Assembly (NCBI GenBank): GCA_001443525.1 | Contig: LKPX01000019.1 | Coordinates: forward strand, 1 to 52,662 | DNA from: Desulfobacteraceae bacterium RAAP-1 | Lineage (GTDB): Bacteria; Desulfobacterota; Desulfobacteria; Desulfobacterales; Desulfatirhabdiaceae | DNA length: 52,662 bases | Direction: 5' to 3' | In this document: positions 50,623 through 52,662 of the stretch, piece after piece | Layout: every line of letters starts with the position of its first letter | How positions within the stretch are numbered: the stretch's first letter is position 1 | Translations under genes and position numbers: made by a program | The notes under the pieces: generated by a model | Seen by the model: only the letters and a program-made list of their open reading frames with translations | Told to the model about the DNA's origin: nothing | Databases searched by the model: none

Positions 50623-52518
50623 TCAGCACACACAGGCGGATGCTTTTTCCGATTTTTCGACCGCGTCGCTGAAATCCATCCGGAGGGTCAAATCGCTTCC
50701 GTTCAGCGTAACGACAGCGTTGGGGTAGCGTTTTTTAAACACATGAATCATGGCGGCGTTTTCCCGAAGCACTGTCGCCGTAAATCCCTTATATCCATTT
50801 TCTTTAGCGATTTTTTCAAGTTCCTTTAACAGATATGAGGAAACTCCCATACCCTGATAGTCTTCTCTGACGACAAACGCCGCTTCCGCCCAGTCTTTTT
50901 CCTCTTCCGCATAGGTACCGATAGCCATGATTTCACGCCCACCACCTTTCTGGGACAAACCAATCAGCGACATGTTCTTCCGGTAATCCACACTGGCCCA
51001 TTGTTTCTGAACCACTTCGTGAGAAAATATCTTCATTTTATAAAAAAAACGCCGATAGATCGTTTCTTCCTGAAGCGAGTAGAAAAAATTACGATATGAA
51101 AATTCATCCGACGGCAAAAGCGGTCTGAACTCCACGATTTTTCCGTTTTTCAGCGGGAACATGGATTTATAACCTTCCAGAAACAGAAGGTCATCCTGGG
51201 ACGGTGGCAGCTGATCTGAAAAAATATAATGGCGTTTTTTAGCGATATCAATCAGTTCCTCCCTGAATTTGGGATGCGCCACCTGGGCCAGCTCCATCAC
51301 CCGCTGATAAATGCCCTTGCCTTTCAGTTCCGCAATCCCGTATTCGGTGACAATAAAGTTCACATCTCCACGTGTAGTGGCGACCCCTGCACCTTCACTG
51401 AGGTGGGGAACAATTCTGGAAACCTTGCCGTTCTGGGCGGTTGACGGCAGAGCAATGATCGAAAAACCGCCTTTGGACATAGCACTGCCCCGCAGAAAAT
51501 CAACCTGATCACCAATACCGCTGAAAAACAGATATCCCATGGAATCAGTGCATACCTGCCCTGTCAAATCCACTTCCAGCGCCGAGCTGATGGAAACCAG
51601 GTTGTCATTTCGGGCAATCACCGTCGGATCATTGACAAATTCGGATGACCGGAAATAAAACATCGGGTTATTGTCCACATAACGGTAAATGGCGTCGGTT
51701 CCCATACACAGGGAGGCGACAACCCTGCCGGGCAGCAATGTCTTTTTCTTGTTGGTGATGATTTTTTTCTGAAAGAGCGGCAGCATGCCATCAGTGATCA
51801 ACTGCGTGTGAAGGCCCAAATCGTTTTTATTGTCCAGATAGGATAAAATGGCGTCGGGAAGATTTCCGAACCCGATTTGCAGCGTCATGCCATCATCCAC
51901 CAGTTGGGAAATATAATGGCCGATTCGCTGGATGACCTCAGAATTGGGACGTCTTTCAGGTGTTGACACGATGGGTTCTTCATGAAGCACTACAAAATCG
52001 ATGTCATCCAGATGTACAAAACTGTCCCCCCAGGTTCTGGGCATCATGGGATTGATCTGAGCAATGACAAGTGAAGCGTTTTCCATGCCCGAACGGGTAA
52101 TGTCCACCGACACCCCCAGACTGCAATAGCCGAATTGATCCGGCGGACTTACCTGAATCAACGCTACATCCAGGCCTATCCGGTGACTGGTAAAAAGTTT
52201 TGGAATCTGTGAGAGATAGGCGGGAATATAATCAATTTTTCCATCAAAAGCGGCCTTTCTCATGGTTCTGCTGATAAAAAAAAGTTTGAGCGAAAAACGA
52301 CGGGTAAAGGACGGATCGTCGATAAATTCCGCCAGTGTGTATGAAAGCATCTGATATACCATAATATCCTGCATGTTCATATCCGCCACCATGGCCCGAA
52401 TCAAATGCTGGGGCTCGCCACATCCCGTGCCGATAAAAACACGACTGCCTTTACGAATATGAGAAACCGCCGTTGCTGCGTCAACGACTTTATGGGGACA
52501 GTATGCTTCTAAATTCAT
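50623..52518 (-). CDS. Acetyl-CoA hydrolase/transferase-GNAT fusion
   Basis: The 631-residue protein joins a CoA-transferase of the acetyl-CoA hydrolase/succinyl-CoA:acetate type (~1-450: RVFIGTGCGEPQHLIRAM, QIGFGNLPDAILSYL, the catalytic-Glu segment FIVTEYGIAELKGKGI) to a GNAT acetyltransferase (~465-620: VEFRPLLPSDEFSYRNFFYSL, FVVREDYQGMGVSSYLLKELEKIAKENGYKGF, the last split around the acetyl-CoA loop). Acetyl-CoA could come from or be regulated by the fused partner, for example through protein acetylation; this is inference. GGAG lies six bases before the ATG. A damaged second copy lies at 31564-32855. The rsmG gene follows immediately. Confidence 0.88.
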   Translation of the reverse strand: MNLEAYCPHKVVDAATAVSHIRKGSRVFIGTGCGEPQHLIRAMVADMNMQDIMVYQMLSYTLAEFIDDPSFTRRFSLKLFFISRTMRKAAFDGKIDYIPAYLSQIPKLFTSHRIGLDVALIQVSPPDQFGYCSLGVSVDITRSGMENASLVIAQINPMMPRTWGDSFVHLDDIDFVVLHEEPIVSTPERRPNSEVIQRIGHYISQLVDDGMTLQIGFGNLPDAILSYLDNKNDLGLHTQLITDGMLPLFQKKIITNKKKTLLPGRVVASLCMGTDAIYRYVDNNPMFYFRSSEFVNDPTVIARNDNLVSISSALEVDLTGQVCTDSMGYLFFSGIGDQVDFLRGSAMSKGGFSIIALPSTAQNGKVSRIVPHLSEGAGVATTRGDVNFIVTEYGIAELKGKGIYQRVMELAQVAHPKFREELIDIAKKRHYIFSDQLPPSQDDLLFLEGYKSMFPLKNGKIVEFRPLLPSDEFSYRNFFYSLQEETIYRRFFYKMKIFSHEVVQKQWASVDYRKNMSLIGLSQKGGGREIMAIGTYAEEEKDWAEAAFVVREDYQGMGVSSYLLKELEKIAKENGYKGFTATVLRENAAMIHVFKKRYPNAVVTLNGSDLTLRMDFSDAVEKSEKASACVC

Positions 52519-52545
52519 GATTTTCTCCTTTTGAAATCAGCCTTG

Positions 52546-52662
52546 ATGGTAATTCCAGTTCGCATTCAAACTGATACCTTTGTCAGCTTCGCTGTGCCGC
52601 GATTCGACGTACTGAATGTACAGTCTCATCGCTGCTCGCTTGCTTTCGCGGTCTCAGTCCGA
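52546..52662. repeat. Possible divergent member of the R1-type repeat class at the window edge
   Basis: The stretch contains a GACGTACTGAATGTACAGTC hairpin and a CGCTTGCTTTCGCG-like segment in the same order as the central hairpin and CGCGCCTTGCCTGCG segment of R1. It is cut by the window end, so neither its boundaries nor its status as a repeat can be established here. Confidence 0.35.

Overview
The window reads as a piece of chromosome from a strictly anaerobic, probably sulfate-reducing member of the Desulfobacterota (Desulfobacterales-like). This is an inference from gene content, not a taxonomic match. The pointers are an HdrA-like iron-sulfur flavoprotein, acetyl-CoA hydrolase/transferase-GNAT fusions, a bacterial Thi4, a two-gene CHR transporter, a PEP-synthase-like signalling protein, and many copies of one palindromic repeat. 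No rRNA, tRNA, CRISPR array or prophage was recognised.

Layout. (1) 1-2100: decayed ground with an IS91-type transposase remnant, a truncated membrane protein and a lipoprotein. (2) 2343-19600, almost all on the minus strand: a surface-polysaccharide locus. It holds the ABC exporter Wzm/Wzt (the Wzt has a C-terminal carbohydrate-recognition-type domain), five glycosyltransferase modules, a pyruvyltransferase-methyltransferase fusion, CDP-glucose 4,6-dehydratase and another sugar SDR. A PD-(D/E)XK nuclease-like protein and a periplasmic thiol-redox set (VKOR-thioredoxin, DsbC-like protein, Sel1 lipoprotein) are embedded in it. (3) 20160-27474, plus strand: nitrogen assimilation. A textbook sigma-54 promoter precedes amtB and a PII gene, followed by pyrR, moaB-like, a receiver/PEP-synthase-like protein and NADP-type glutamate dehydrogenase. 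(4) 27592-29775: a split chromate-type transporter, then a TPP riboswitch with its terminator in front of thi4. (5) 29776-33650: an AT-rich accessory stretch with repeats, hairpins, a zinc alcohol dehydrogenase, a broken acetyl-CoA transferase-GNAT gene and yajD. (6) 33657-39747: sucB, an lpd interrupted by one in-frame TAG, an hdrA-like gene and fabH-like. (7) 39782-52518: housekeeping genes (UbiB kinase, PilB-type ATPase fused to a receiver domain with an HPt partner, nth, a ThiI-like PP-loop protein, a CBS/CorC protein, priA, rsmG) and an intact acetyl-CoA transferase-GNAT gene.

A ~150-bp palindromic repeat, called R1 here, occurs six times plus fragments. Two copies are flanked by perfect 10-bp direct repeats and others by near-perfect ones, so it looks like a mobile MITE. 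Most copies lie just 3' of a stop codon. The most promising system-level idea is in the polysaccharide locus: a glycosyltransferase with a 21-residue-repeat coiled coil, a capping-type transferase fusion and a Wzt with a recognition domain together resemble the ruler-and-cap logic of ABC-exported O antigens, but with different enzymes. Three proteins in or beside the locus also share one C-terminal beta-rich domain.
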